From Glandiceps talaboti (Eukaryota > Hemichordata > Enteropneusta > Spengelidae), in NCBI RefSeq assembly GCF_964340395.1, contig NC_135549.1:7390001-7454000 (forward strand): DNA of 64,000 bases, given 5' to 3'. Made by a program: the position numbers and the translations under genes. Position 1 is the first letter of the stretch. Each line of letters starts with the position of its first letter. Shown here one piece after another: positions 36,254 to 56,382 of the stretch. The notes below the pieces were generated by a model. That model made no database searches. It worked only from the letters and a program-made list of their open reading frames with translations, and had not been told where the DNA came from.

Positions 36254-38360
36254 GATTTTTAGTATGTACGAGTGTAAATGACAGTTCAACATTTTTTTAA
36301 TGAAATGTAAAAACTGATTTATGTACTGCATTCATTGGTATCATTCATTCAACTGATAAATTAATGATTTATTTCTCTTCATAAAAGGTCTGTTTGTTTT
36401 TGTTTGGTAGAATATAGGTGTGTTTGTTTGTTTGTTTGTTTATTTATTTATTTGTTTGTTTGTTTGTTTGTTTGTCTGTCTGTTTGTTTGTTGTTTGTAA
36501 GTGTGTGTGTGTGTGTGTGTTTTTGTGTACATGCCCAAGCATGCATGCATGTATGGTTGATGTACAAGTTACATCAAATTAGATTTGAGACATTGCCTCT
36601 TTACTGCACCCTCTGAAATATTCTGCCAAGAGTTATTATTTTCCATTGCATCAGCAGAAAAATGTGCCTTTGTTTGTGAGCTAGATTGAAGACAGGTCAT
36701 TGACAAGTTATTCAGCCAGACATTACAATTTTTACTTCTTTTCTAGGACCCTTTGCTGAATCCTGACAGACTAAAAGACTCAGAACATCGACAAGAAATG
36801 ATACTCAAACAATTATCACACCTCAGACAGGTAAAAACAAAACTTATCATGATAAAGATTTTATTTGAAATATTATCTCTAAATGATTGATTAATGTATG
36901 AGAACAACCTTGTGGTACAAGGCTAACATAGCTGTTATAGTCATATAAATCACCTCACATGGGTAGTAGAGTCTTGAAGTTTTGATGAGATTTTTGATTA
37001 AAAAACTGAAAATATAACTGAGTGTGTCCTTCACTGCAAAGATTCCATTACTGAAGTGAAAGTAATAACACGATATCACAAACCAAGTTATGCAAATGTT
37101 AAATTCCTTATTTGACGAGGCTTGAATGTATATATGTCTTTCTATTTGATGTCTGTTATTATACATTCACCACAATCACCCAAAAAGAAATGAGAAAAGA
37201 AAAACTGATAATGACAAAATAGGTTATGATTTGGTTCACGTTTCGTTTTCAAATAAAGTAATGTGAGATGGTTACTATTTTTGTCTCAAGAAAAGATACA
37301 AATGAGAATTTCATAGCAATACCAATATGAACTGTAATAGTAAAGAGCCACACAATATTCAGTATTCCATCAATTGGTAAAAGTTTGAATGTTTTAAGTG
37401 CTAAAGTAAACAAACACAATTTTTGAGTGAATACAAGTAAGACTTATGTTTTTGTGGAAGGATTGACCTCACTTTTACTTCAATCGGTATGCCAGTTAGC
37501 TGACAACATACATGGATTTACCTCACTTTTACTTCAATCGGTATGCCAGTTAGCTGACAACATACATGCTGTATGGTATGTCATATTAAGGAGAACACTT
37601 TGTACACATTTAAATCAGAGAAAGATTCAGAGAAAATATTGTTCTGATGTATTATTTGAGCAAAATGCCGACACTGAAAATGAAAATATTGCAAAAATAA
37701 AATGATTAGTGATATAGAATAACATTTTGTAGTTTTTTCACTTTTATATTAAAATGAAAGTACTATAATAAGATTAGTGAAAAATTAAAATTCTAATGGA
37801 AAATAAAGAATTCCACTGTGTACACTTAGTTACCATTCTTCAATATTTTTGTTTGTTCAGCCATGAATGATACAAATGGCCTAAAGGGCCTTATCACTTT
37901 AAATGAGTTATGAGTTATGTTATGAGTATTTTATAGCTAAGCGAAGGAATCTAGCAGAGAATTATATAATTATACATGCACAAGTTAAATTTTTTTTAAT
38001 GGATGATGGTAATTATGAATATTATGACTGTTATTTAGAGTACATCACAGCAAACCAATGGCTTGGTTGGATATCCATGGTGTCTTGATGTACAATGACT
38101 AGGGTATCAATTCGGAATGTTTTGTTCAAATGTGCACACATGAATTCTAAACAAAAATTGTCATCACAAAATACTATAAAATAGATTTTACACTAGTTGT
38201 TTTTAATTATAGAAAATAAATAATATTGCGCTGAAGATTGTGTGATGAATTCCCATTGTTATGTGTAAATAAAGCAATGTGATTTATGTTTTTTTGTTCA
38301 CAGGGTTTAATTATGAAACAAAGAGAGCTTGAAGTTGGCCTGACACCATACATCAATTGA
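19506..38360 (+). CDS. CCDC66: CCDC66, microtubule-binding centrosome/cilium coiled-coil protein (complete)
   Basis: Coding exons: 19506-19555, 20936-20997, 23350-23375, 24830-25211, 25912-26220, 26976-27139, 27920-28151, 29901-30210, 30747-30840, 32074-32235, 33114-33258, 33747-33902, 34945-35729, 36747-36830, 38304-38360. All are GT-AG, phases agree, total 3018 nt = 1005 aa plus TGA (human about 950 aa). Recognised blocks in order: LTKEQLNAIL near residue 155; AERKKQQWKRELDEQVARQK across exons 5/6; KRQEKQEWLAEL in exon 7; MDPNERDRLEKERLKQKEHQ then AQVEEKLRLKREAEDKKK (exons 9-11, the CCDC66 domain); the PFVRSEVNELNADSVPQTP patch in exon 13; and the C-terminal DPLLNPDRLKDSEHRQEMIL then KQLSHLRQGL. 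In vertebrates CCDC66 acts at centriolar satellites and the ciliary axoneme. The first exon adds 17 residues ahead of a Met whose codon spans intron 1 and which aligns with the human start; the N-terminal start is therefore the least certain part. Confidence 0.92.
20123..20203. repeat. Near-perfect inverted repeat (hairpin) in CCDC66 intron 1
   Basis: Left arm at 20123-20155 (gaaatatggactccaggg...) and right arm at about 20170-20203 are reverse complements over about 33 bp with roughly three differences, separated by about 14 nt. It could be a foldback transposon remnant or a hairpin RNA locus. Confidence 0.75.
22984..23036. repeat. (GACG/GACA)n microsatellite
   Basis: A run of GACG units passing into GACA units, in CCDC66 intron 2. 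Confidence 0.85.
23171..23199. repeat. (ATC)n microsatellite
   Basis: About nine ATC/TCA triplets in CCDC66 intron 2. Confidence 0.85.
23808..23933. repeat. Imperfect tandem duplication, about 65 bp unit
   Basis: Two copies of 'gttgtaacaaatagtttta', then a T-rich stretch ending TAG or CAG, then 'tggccttcctggtattgccc' and 'aatataag'. Each copy ends its T-rich part in an acceptor-like AG, but no exon follows in frame. Confidence 0.75.
24755..24793. repeat. (AAC)n microsatellite
   Basis: About 13 AAC triplets, 37 bp upstream of CCDC66 exon 4. Confidence 0.9.
26225..26882 (+). mobile_element. 5'-truncated CR1/L2-type non-LTR retrotransposon in CCDC66 intron 5
   Basis: Plus-strand conceptual translation contains LRELHWLPVKARVEFKIILL then VFKAL, a near-universal signature of the C-terminal reverse-transcriptase region in CR1/L2 elements. 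A stop interrupts it, and a later segment reads SRLFNKLKDRAFAICGLKLW then NSLTKKLKETF, again the family's usual tail. The 3' end, 'gggcgctatagaaaataaat' plus a short AATA-type repeat, is a typical element terminus. Stops and frameshifts mean it is dead. The ORF that runs out of CCDC66 exon 5 into it (to 26462) is read-through, not exon. Confidence 0.85.
28229..28287. repeat. (GT)n/(CGTG)n microsatellite
   Basis: TG repeat passing into CGTGCGTG and back, in CCDC66 intron 7. Confidence 0.85.
29234..29503. repeat. 69-bp minisatellite, 3.9 copies, in CCDC66 intron 7
   Basis: Units start at 29234, 29303, 29372 and 29441 with AACTGTCACCAGATATACAC and run through 'cattcccagaactgagagta' to 'catttatgttt'. 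The first three are almost identical; the last carries small deletions. Because 69 is divisible by three the array stays open in one plus frame (a 23-residue repeat), but it lies inside the intron between a good donor (28151) and a good acceptor (29901). Confidence 0.9.
31564..31580. repeat. Poly(G) tract, 17 G
   Basis: Uninterrupted G run in CCDC66 intron 9; a possible G-quadruplex former. Confidence 0.9.
32476..32625. repeat. 40-bp tandem repeat ending in a 17-G tract
   Basis: Three copies of a unit containing 'ccttgttgtgcctgtacatg' and 'tacaatattgg', the last diverged, followed at 32609-32625 by 17 G. It lies in CCDC66 intron 10. Confidence 0.8.
33903..34215 (+). repeat. Degenerate 25-bp repeats resembling the CCDC66 exon 12 end plus donor
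   Basis: Exon 12 ends AAGCCATTCAAACAG|GTTAGTTA. The following intron contains diverged look-alikes near 33942 (gagccattatagattacttg), 33984 (aagccgtacaaacaggcttg), 34009 (aaaccattcaaagagagcta), 34034, 34059, 34082, 34130 and 34179 (aagctgttcaaagcaggttg). The units at 33984-34033 and 34034-34083 form a nearly exact 50-bp duplication. The array appears to derive from the exon/intron junction, but decay makes this less certain than in RAD52 intron 2. Confidence 0.6.
34586..34616. repeat. C-tract plus (AC)n microsatellite
   Basis: About nine C followed by about ten AC repeats, in CCDC66 intron 12. Confidence 0.9.
36208..36254. repeat. (CTGT)n microsatellite
   Basis: About 11 copies of CTGT in CCDC66 intron 13. 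Confidence 0.9.
36417..36520. repeat. (TTTG)n / (TG)n compound microsatellite
   Basis: GTTT/ATTT tetranucleotides passing into a pure GT run, in CCDC66 intron 13. Confidence 0.85.
37466..37570. repeat. Exact tandem duplication, about 54 bp unit, in CCDC66 intron 14
   Basis: Two copies of 'cctcacttttacttcaatcg' followed by 'gtatgccagttagctgacaa' and 'catacatg', identical over about 48 bp, so recent. The surrounding open frame is not a gene. Confidence 0.9.
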
Positions 38361-41300
38361 GTTGTCATCCGTATATATTGCAGACCTGAGTTGAAAGTAC
38401 AACATTGTATACTACTACACTCTACATATCAATTAGAAGTCATTGATATCCCCATTGACTACAAATAAAAATCAGATTTCAAGTTTTATGATTTAGAAAA
38501 GTGGATCATGTATCAACCCCTAGATAGGTGGGGGCTTTAGTACCATCCACAACTACATTGTTACTGTGGACAAATGGACACTCACCAAGTGTCATATTTC
38601 CTTTGGCCAGGAAGGTAGTTGTCATCCATTGTTTTTCAAAGCCGGTGACTGGCACAGTGATGTAACAGTGTCTTCCTCTCCAATTGAAATGCTATATTTT
38701 ATATATAAGTGTTTTGATATTAGTGCATAATTTATAAAAGCCAGGGATGTGGATTCTTTGGCAAAGTAAAATAGATTTACTTGAATCATAAATAAAGTGT
38801 ATAAGCCTTCATGTACTTGCCATGAAAACATGACTATTCTAATATTGACATGATTTATCAGTAGACAGTTTATTTTGTGTTCAAGTTTACAAGTTTGCCC
38901 AATGTGGGTTTTTTTCTGAATCAACTGTAAATATGTGAAAATGCAGTGCATAGTACTTCAAAGTTGTACAAGTATATAAAAAATGACACACCTACAAAAA
39001 AATTTCAATTTATACCAGATTAGACTCTTATTACCTTGATAGTATTTATGGTGTTTGGAAAACTTGATTTACTTACATAAGACAGTTCTACGCCTTAGAC
39101 AGTTGTACACCTTGAAAAACACTGAGTTTATATTTAAAAAGGAGAGACAGACAGACAGAGAGTCTTTGTGATGGTTGTAGTGAAAGAGATAGTCAGGAAT
39201 AGCACTAATGGAAAGTCAGACAGGAAAGCATAGTAAAGTACATTGTAGTCGGTATGATTGATTTGAGAGGAAATTAAAGAACGACATGAAGCAGATAGAA
39301 GATTATTATACAGCCTAGCTAAATCTCAACTTGTCAATTTAATTATATAAAGAGGGAACTATGTAGTACTGTCCATTTACTATGCATTGTTCAGTTTGTC
39401 TAGGGACTTTAAACACAGACAATTTTGTGTTGATATTTATCACAACAAAATATTTCTGTGTGACAACGTTGCATATCAACCACATTTTACTTAACAGAAA
39501 ATCTGACCTTTTAGATACTTTGATTAGTTTACATTCTGCTCAGAATATTACAAATGCAAAATTATTTATTGTAAAAAAAATGTACTATTGGATTACAGTG
39601 TATAGCGTATTTGTGATGCACTGCTGTTGTAAAAGTGGAATTAGATATCAACATGTACAGACATAACTATTAAACAATAAATGTAATATGATGTCAGATT
39701 TTGAATATAGGATAAATATTGGTTTATTAATATGTGGATATTGCATGTCAAAGTAACTAATACATCTATTATCAAAGTGCCTACTTAATAATGAGTATTC
39801 AGGCAGAACAGATGTCAGCGCCAGAATCATACAGGCGTCTGTGTAAAACACATATATCCTGTATCACCATGAATGGAAATAGCAACAACATCAAACTGTG
39901 GACATTCAATTATATATATATATATATATTCACATTCTGGGGCCATTTAAATTGTAGATGGAGTGATGAAATTTCATCCAACAGTTTGTGTTCATATCTG
40001 AAACCTAGGCATGTTGATTTCATCATTACAGTTAATATGTCCATTTGTGATTCCTCTGAGAGTTTATTGATTGGTGAAATGAACATGATGCATATGTTTA
40101 AGTGATTCAAAAAAAGTGATTAGGTATTCAGAGTGCATCGTGTCTGGCCTTGCAATGCAGTCTACTTGTGAAGACTTGCCTCACCATTTCCTGTCATTAT
40201 TACTGTGTCACCTATGCTAACATGTTATATAGTTACAATCCATTGTTGTACTTCAAACCAGCTGTATGAGTCATGCATGGTTTCACATGCAATGTGATAT
40301 GATCATACTTACATATGCTGAAATACTTAAGTTGTTTTATATATCATCCTTGCCATTCACACTTCTGTAATGTCAATTCCGTCTTACCTCTTACCTAGGC
40401 CATGGACTTCACTTTCCATAACATGAGTTTAGCCTTGTAATGTTATCTACCATAGATGGAATCAAAACATGCCATGGAGATAGGTATACTATAAGTGGGC
40501 TATGTATACTAATCTAACAAAAGTTAGAGATTGGTTAAAATGATCAGTATTCAACACTAACAAATTTTATATGAAATATTAAATAGAAATTTATGTTTTT
40601 GACAAGGTTTCAAAATGCTTTTAATCTTAAGCCATTTCCTGTATATTCTGCTTTATAATCTTGGTGAAAAAAAAAGACATTTGGAAAACTCATTATAATT
40701 TTGTCCACACTTGAAACTAAAACTTTGAGAATACGACTTGCCCTTCCTCATTGTGACTTTTCCACCTCCTATCAGGTCACATTGGGTCAAGTACAATCAC
40801 CCAATCAGCAATTATATTAAAAGGTTATTGACATCGGTAGTCACTGTTACCATGGTGATGTCGTGACAGTTCCATTCAGGCAAGGTAGATTGTAATTTAC
40901 TTTCAAGATTGCTATAACATTAACCTCTTCAAAGATGTTATTTTATGTCGTCTTTTTAATGTGACTCATACAACTTCAAGCTTTGTAAGGACAAACAAAT
41001 TAAGTATATCTGTCTTGCCATTTTGAACCAAAAAAAATGGGAAAATAATATTTCAGCTCTATCTCAGTGTATTGTTATTTTATGTCACTTTTGTATTTTT
41101 TGCGTTCAAGGTTGTTGTTTTGTATATACATAATAATTAACGAGATTGTGAAATAATTACACTTTTATAATATATTAGATTATCTTTTGAAGTCTACAAT
41201 GTTTAGTACATTTGATGTTTATATTGTGTCTCATCAGTGTCAGCAGATTTTCTTTTCTGAGTTCTTTTAGATACTATTCGCAGTTTTGTATTTGTTTCTG

Positions 41301-41558
41301 TGTTTGGACAGCTTTTATCTATTCGTGTGTCTATATGTTAACATAACTGTCATCTCTTCCAGGTCTACCAAGTAAGACTTCAGTGTTTAAAAAAAAGGTA
41401 GACTTTTGTACATATGTATATATATCATTTGTATAGCTTTGATTTTGATTACAATTCAATCATCTGAAAAGGAAATAAATGAAGGAAATGAAAAACAACA
41501 TTATTTCTCCATTTTTAGCATGAATTGTATGATTCAGTAGTGCTAGAGGCAAGTGAAA

Positions 41559-41560
<2 letters not shown>

Positions 41561-41595
<35 letters not shown>
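41561..41595. repeat. (TC)n microsatellite
   Basis: About 17 TC repeats, followed by two copies of 'atatgcaaattaggtgcaaa' at about 41608 and 41646. Confidence 0.9.
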
Positions 41596-41599
<4 letters not shown>

Positions 41600-41829
41600 C
41601 ATCAGAGATATGCAAATTAGGTGCAAACTCTCTCTCATCAGTGATATGCAAATTAGGTGCAAAAATGCAAATATTGACCAAAAAGTCATGTCTCAAGAAC
41701 TACAAGATGGTTGGGGATGAAATTTGGTGGGGATGTTTCTAGAGGTCTGCATCTGCAGATTGACACAACTGTCCATAGCAACCATGGGTACACCCTTAGC
41801 AAATGCTAGTATATTTTGAAAAGATGCCA

Positions 41830-42180
41830 ATATTAGTCCAAAATAAACTATGCACATATGCATAGCAACAAAACTATGCCCATAGCAACAATGAAATGAT
41901 AGTGTATATTGCATAGATAACAGGAATGGGTAGGCAAGTGGATGAACAATACAAATTAATAGTATATATGTGTAGCAACAAGACAATGCCAATAGCAACA
42001 GTGGAATTGTGGTGTATGTTGTGTAGATGAAACCACAGAGGGATAGGCAAGTACATGATAAACATTCAAAAAATAAACACATATTTGCCTAGCAGATAGC
42101 AACCAAAATCGATATCCTAAGATAACTATACTGAGTCAACCATTCAAATAGAAACATAAACATGCATAGCAACCATGAAC
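41830..42180. repeat. 110-bp imperfect tandem repeat
   Basis: About three copies. Landmarks are 'catagcaacaa' near 41861, 'tgtagcaacaa' near 41971 and 'gatagcaacca' near 42093, each followed by a second 'atagcaaca' and a 'taggcaagt' like segment. Minus-strand frames through it are not genes. Confidence 0.65.
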
Positions 42181-42893
42181 ACACTCATAACAATAACTAA
42201 TAGTACCTTTTTCAAAGATAGCAACAACACAGGGTATGAATCAACTTGACAAGACAGAATAAAGTCCTGGCAATCAAACTCTCTGAGTATAACACCATAA
42301 ATCAGTGCCCAAATTCTACAATTGTGCTACAGCACCATTGGCACTATTTTTTGTAATTCTCTTCATCAAGCTAGAGTACAACTATACCCCAAGGACTTGC
42401 TCTCACAACATAAAAGAATTAAAACATTAAATCTTGTCAGTTAGTCAACAAAAGAAGTGTTGATAAAACACATTGTCATCACCACAAAATAGATTCTTAC
42501 AAATGCTGAAATGGCTGTTTTTCCCAAAATGTTCAACTTGGTATTGCATCAATAGGGTAATACACATACCATCAACTGTCTGGTTTTTTAATGAATTTTT
42601 GGTCAAAACTTGTAACTTTCCTCATTAATTTGTATACGCCCAGTTATATAACTCATGGTCTAAGCTAGTATGTAAAAAAAAAGATATCACCTTTACCTGT
42701 TATACACAGTAAAATTACCCAAATTTCCATGATATCAACAAACATTTTCGCGTATTTTTGTCATATGAAATATTAGCATTGAATATATGGAGTTTGTAGC
42801 AGGGTACTTTTGTAGCAGGGTACTAAGATCAATGCAACTACAGTTAGATAAATTGTAGTTGGCTTGAAGTTAGGTCAAATGAAAAAAAATAGT

Positions 42894-43136
42894 GTTTCCG
42901 ATAACACGACCGACGCTAGTTTAAGCCGCCGACCCTAAACATTTTTTTTACAATGTCATGCAAAAAGTTAAAATTTATGACAATTTACACCTCAGCATCT
43001 GTGCAACAGTTACGAAGTATCGTGACCAACGAGTATCTTGTCTTTCGGTGGAAGTGATTTTTAACATGTAAAAATGTAAAATAAAATAAAATCCGGACCT
43101 ACCTATCATATTTTATGAAGTCATGTTATCGGAAAC
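42894..43136. mobile_element. MITE-like element with 17-bp terminal inverted repeats
   Basis: The left end GTTTCCGATAACACGAC (42894-42910) is matched by the reverse complement of the right end at 43120-43136 with one mismatch. The 243-bp element is non-coding. No convincing target-site duplication is visible, so the superfamily is not assigned. Confidence 0.65.
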
Positions 43137-44598
43137 AAACAGTTTATTTAGACGAATAGTTTGGGTAAAATGTAAAAAATGTAAAAGGGTTTGAAGGGTT
43201 GGTAACTAAATGCGTTGGTCAAACCAAAAATAACGTGTGTTGGCACTCACTAAGCCTATCTAGTAACTTAGCAGCAGAATATAGACGTAGTTTGGCAAAC
43301 AGTGTAACTACTATAGAAAGGTTCCTTTCCATGACACTTATGACCCCTGGTTTTTATGATCTTAAAAGGGACCAATTTTAGAAATATACACTCTTATTTG
43401 GTTTCTTGAAGTTATACCCCGATTTGAAGATCAGATCATTATCAGGCCGACAACATAATTATAGCGAGTTAATCCACTAAAATCACATAGAGTGGAGTTG
43501 TGCCATGTCCAATTCTTGAATCTAGAACATTTTGATCCAATTTGCATATAATTCTACGATCAAATCCTTGTTCCTTCGACAATGTCTCTACTATCTAAAT
43601 GCATATCCTTCGCAACAACTCCAAGACAAGAAGGTGTAGTGTTCACAAAACAGACAGACGACGTATGAGCTTGATAGACCAGTCTACTTTACATACTTGT
43701 TTTGTAGGATGCTCTTCTCTTTACAGAGCAAGCCCACCGTATATATACAGAAGGTCAAAGTTCATGTAACTCCGAATGCTATCTTTACTTCTGAAGAGTG
43801 TTGTCATTACATTCTACGAAATACATGCCGTAGTTGTGGTGCACCGGTGCAACATTGTGACGTCAAGTTTGATAAGATATAAATAACTTATGTGTAATCG
43901 TGAAATTTCAGATTTTACAATGTAAAAATAAAAATAACGGCTACTAAAAACGTACACAACTACAATCGACGAGTACAACAACTAAAACATCAGAAAATTA
44001 AAGTACACCTTTCCGAAGTATTTTCCTTTGTCATAAACTTGATAGGAAGGACATACGAGTTCACTACCTTTGACTACACGATGTGGCTGCAATGGTCCAT
44101 GAATGTTAGGATTCAGATTAAAATGAGCCTGTGGTTATTTTTCTGTTGATTTTACCTCGGAACGCGTTCACACATATCACAGGGACGCGTAATGTTGCCT
44201 GGATTGAGGATTTATAGTTATACGGATACAAACTTTCGAATATTGTTGCTACGAATATTAAAGCATATATCTCCATAAACTATGTATGCTCGCTTGACAG
44301 CAGTTCTTTATGTACTGGCAGAATAACTGGGTCATCGTAATTTTTATCAAGCCATACAAGCAATATGGAGTAAAAGTAGTAACACCATACATATTTGTAA
44401 CGTTATATTCGATGTAACCAAACTCACGCGTCCCTATGACAAACATTACTTTTCTCGTCATTGTTTTCCTTTTACATTTTGTAAACTTTTAAAGTTCCTA
44501 CTCTACACTTGGCGGCCACTACGGATGGTATGTTGACTAAGAACTTATATGTTTCTCCAAGTTCTTTCTCAGTCTTATCTTAATTCTATTGATAAATG

Positions 44599-44702
<104 letters not shown>

Positions 44703-44805
44703 TCTACTGGCTGAATATTTATTTTTTAAAGTTTACATATATTGTGTTTTTGAGAGTACAACTGTCAGCGAAACGAAAGGAACCACTTGGACGAGTGCCA
44801 AATTA

Positions 44806-45319
44806 GGGAGCCTTCAGTAATTACAAGGAGCGGCTCTCACAGTAGATAATGGTGATAATGTGGTGGAGTGGAGATACATTATTTAACCTCGGTCCTGAGG
44901 TTGTCACTGTTGTGCCATCCTCTAATCTTTGGGAGTTCTGGCCTTCAGCTCAACCAATAGATTCAAAAGACATACAAACTCTAAGTGTTGGTAATAGTGG
45001 GAAACAACGAATACCTTTATAAACTATCAATATGGAAGGATCTTTACAGAAAAATTCCCTGTCTCCAATGGGATTCGAACCCAGGACATCATTACGTCAT
45101 GACTACTAATTTTGAGTTCGAACACTTAACTAGGCCACAGGGAGGCGTTGGTAAAAAAAATGTTTTTTTCTTGAACAGGGTTAGGTTCATATTAATAGAG
45201 AAAGGAAATTGAGGGAGGGTAACTATTTAGCATAACGGACTATGTGGAGGGTCACATTTTATGCCACAGATCGACTTGGTTTTCCCGGCCCTCCCCCGTT
45301 GTAATTACTGAGGGCTCCC
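44806..45319. mobile_element. Non-autonomous DNA transposon (PIF/Harbinger-like) with TTA target duplication
   Basis: The left end GGGAGCCTTCAGTAATTACA A (44806-44826) and the reverse complement of the right end (45299-45319) agree at 20 of 21 positions. Both ends are flanked directly by TTA (44803-44805 and 45320-45322), the 3-bp target site typical of PIF/Harbinger elements. The 514-bp interior has no transposase and contains a tRNA-like segment at about 45055-45144. Superfamily is inferred from the TTA duplication only. Confidence 0.7.
45055..45144 (-). repeat. tRNA-derived SINE-like segment
   Basis: On minus there is a box A-like TGGCCTAGTTAAGTG (45137-45123) and an exact box B GGTTCGAATCC (45081-45071), with spacing longer than a standard tRNA, closer to a class II (Leu/Ser type) tRNA. 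TCCCTGT before box A can pair with ACAGGGA after box B. The arms do not fold into a clean cloverleaf, so I call it a tRNA-derived element and not a functional tRNA gene. Confidence 0.55.
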
Positions 45320-45754
45320 TTAGACATCCATACCATATACATGATACATAACACATAAGGTCTGTACCTGCCTGCTAGGAGGAAATGAAATAAACATCGT
45401 AGGTCATAAGTCAATAGACCTAACCATTTGCTTGAAGATTGTACCAGCTTGTCACTGGAGGGACCTCACTTCGTAATGTTTTCATATCCATGAACCCATT
45501 CTTGAAAGTAGCATTTTTTCTCTTTCGCAATTTTCACTGCCAAATATATAACGCAGGTTACTTTTCTGATTGTTTTCCACGAACTTTCGTCGGGTGTGGC
45601 ACGTACGGGTTTTTCCGAGTACATAGGAATGGTTGCTTCTAAGAATAGACTGGCTTTCGCATCCCGATTTCTTCGCATACGGGAAACTATAGAGTAACAA
45701 TATAGTGTGTGATGTTTAGTACGTTATTAGTACTGGATTCTTCATAGCGTGAAC

Positions 45755-55145
<9,391 letters not shown>

Positions 55146-55652
55146 TAGCTTTAATTAAACCAATTAGTAGTAATTGTTGTGTGTTTCTAGGCGTGGATGA
55201 TTCTGGTTGTCATGGTGACACAGAAGACACTCGTGCACACTTGAATTCTTTGAAAGCAAATAAGCTGCCCGAATATTATTTTCTTTGTATTTTTTGTGAC
55301 TGCAGTCTGGGGCTTCCTTGTCCAACCACAAAGCGTGGCATTTTGTTTAGAGACAAGAATGTAAAGGAGTTTGTCCATCTTTTAAAAAAAAGGTATATTA
55401 TTCATTAGTATGTATACAATCTTTTGGCTCATTGCTCCCGTACTATTTACAATGTCTTTGCTGAAGAATTCAGAGTAGCTGGTTTCATATTTTTGTACAG
55501 ATCATCAATGATCAACATTCTTTACCAAAAAAAATCTATAGAATATTTAGTTTGTTAGAGGGTTACTTTTATCAATATATGTGAATGATGTTAAATTTTG
55601 ATGTTAAAAATGCAAGTTGTCATTACAAGAGACTTTTTTTTGGGTGATTTGG

Positions 55653-55682
55653 AATAAATACTATGCATTATTCAACAATAAA
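55653..55682 (+). terminator. Candidate poly(A) signals for properdin
   Basis: Two AATAAA hexamers, at 55653-55658 and 55677-55682, about 510-540 nt after the stop codon. Confidence 0.45.
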
Positions 55683-56376
55683 GCAGTCGGTTAGAATGTT
55701 AATGTACGACAGTTAAAGCTTGGATTTGAAAACTGCTACAGTATAGATTGGTCATTGTGTACACTACTGTCATCACTGTTTGTGGTAAATATAGGAGTGT
55801 CTGCAATGATGATCGTCCAGTTTTCTCTGTATTTGGCCTGACAGCTTACACATAACTGGTGTATGCTATAAGGTGTGGTTTGGAAGTGATACATACATGT
55901 GTCATCTATTGCATGCAACTATGGTGTTTGTGTGAGTGGAGGTGTAAATGGTAATGATATTGTATAGGATCTAGACTGAGAGGTGTAAATGGCAACGATA
56001 CCGTATAGGAACTAGACTAGTGTTCACTGGAATACAACCACCTCACAGACTGGGCACTTATTTATATATGGAACTGTCATGGGTTTTTTTTGGTAAATAT
56101 ACAAGTTACAACATTTGTAGAAACTGTCGTTATTACTAGCTAGTCTTCTCTGAAACACACAACACATATACCACAAAGAAATCGATCGATTGATCGATCG
56201 ATCGAGAGTGTGTTGCCATACCAATATGTCATTTTATATGCAATAACAGCTGGCTAAGATGACATCATAGCAACAAGTTCTACTTGAAATTGTGGTAATG
56301 GTGATTAAAGATGGTTAGAATGGATCTCCGGATTACAAATGTACATGCAACTATAACATCAATTTCAAAGTATACT

Positions 56377-56382
56377 TTTATT
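56377..56382 (-). terminator. Candidate poly(A) signal for the TASOR-like gene
   Basis: TTTATT on plus (AATAAA on minus) about 2.1 kb after the stop. A nearer alternative is at 57945-57950. Either leaves the two convergent transcripts non-overlapping. Confidence 0.3.

Noticed and set aside
43199-43882. Two small ORFs (60 and 61 aa), one Cys-rich (EECCHYILRNTCRSCGAPVQ)
   Set aside because: Looked like a possible zinc-finger exon, but no consistent splice sites, neighbours or recognised family. Left undecided, not annotated.
45055-45144. A functional tRNA gene on minus
   Set aside because: Boxes A and B are good but the arms do not fold cleanly and it lies inside a transposon; called SINE-like.
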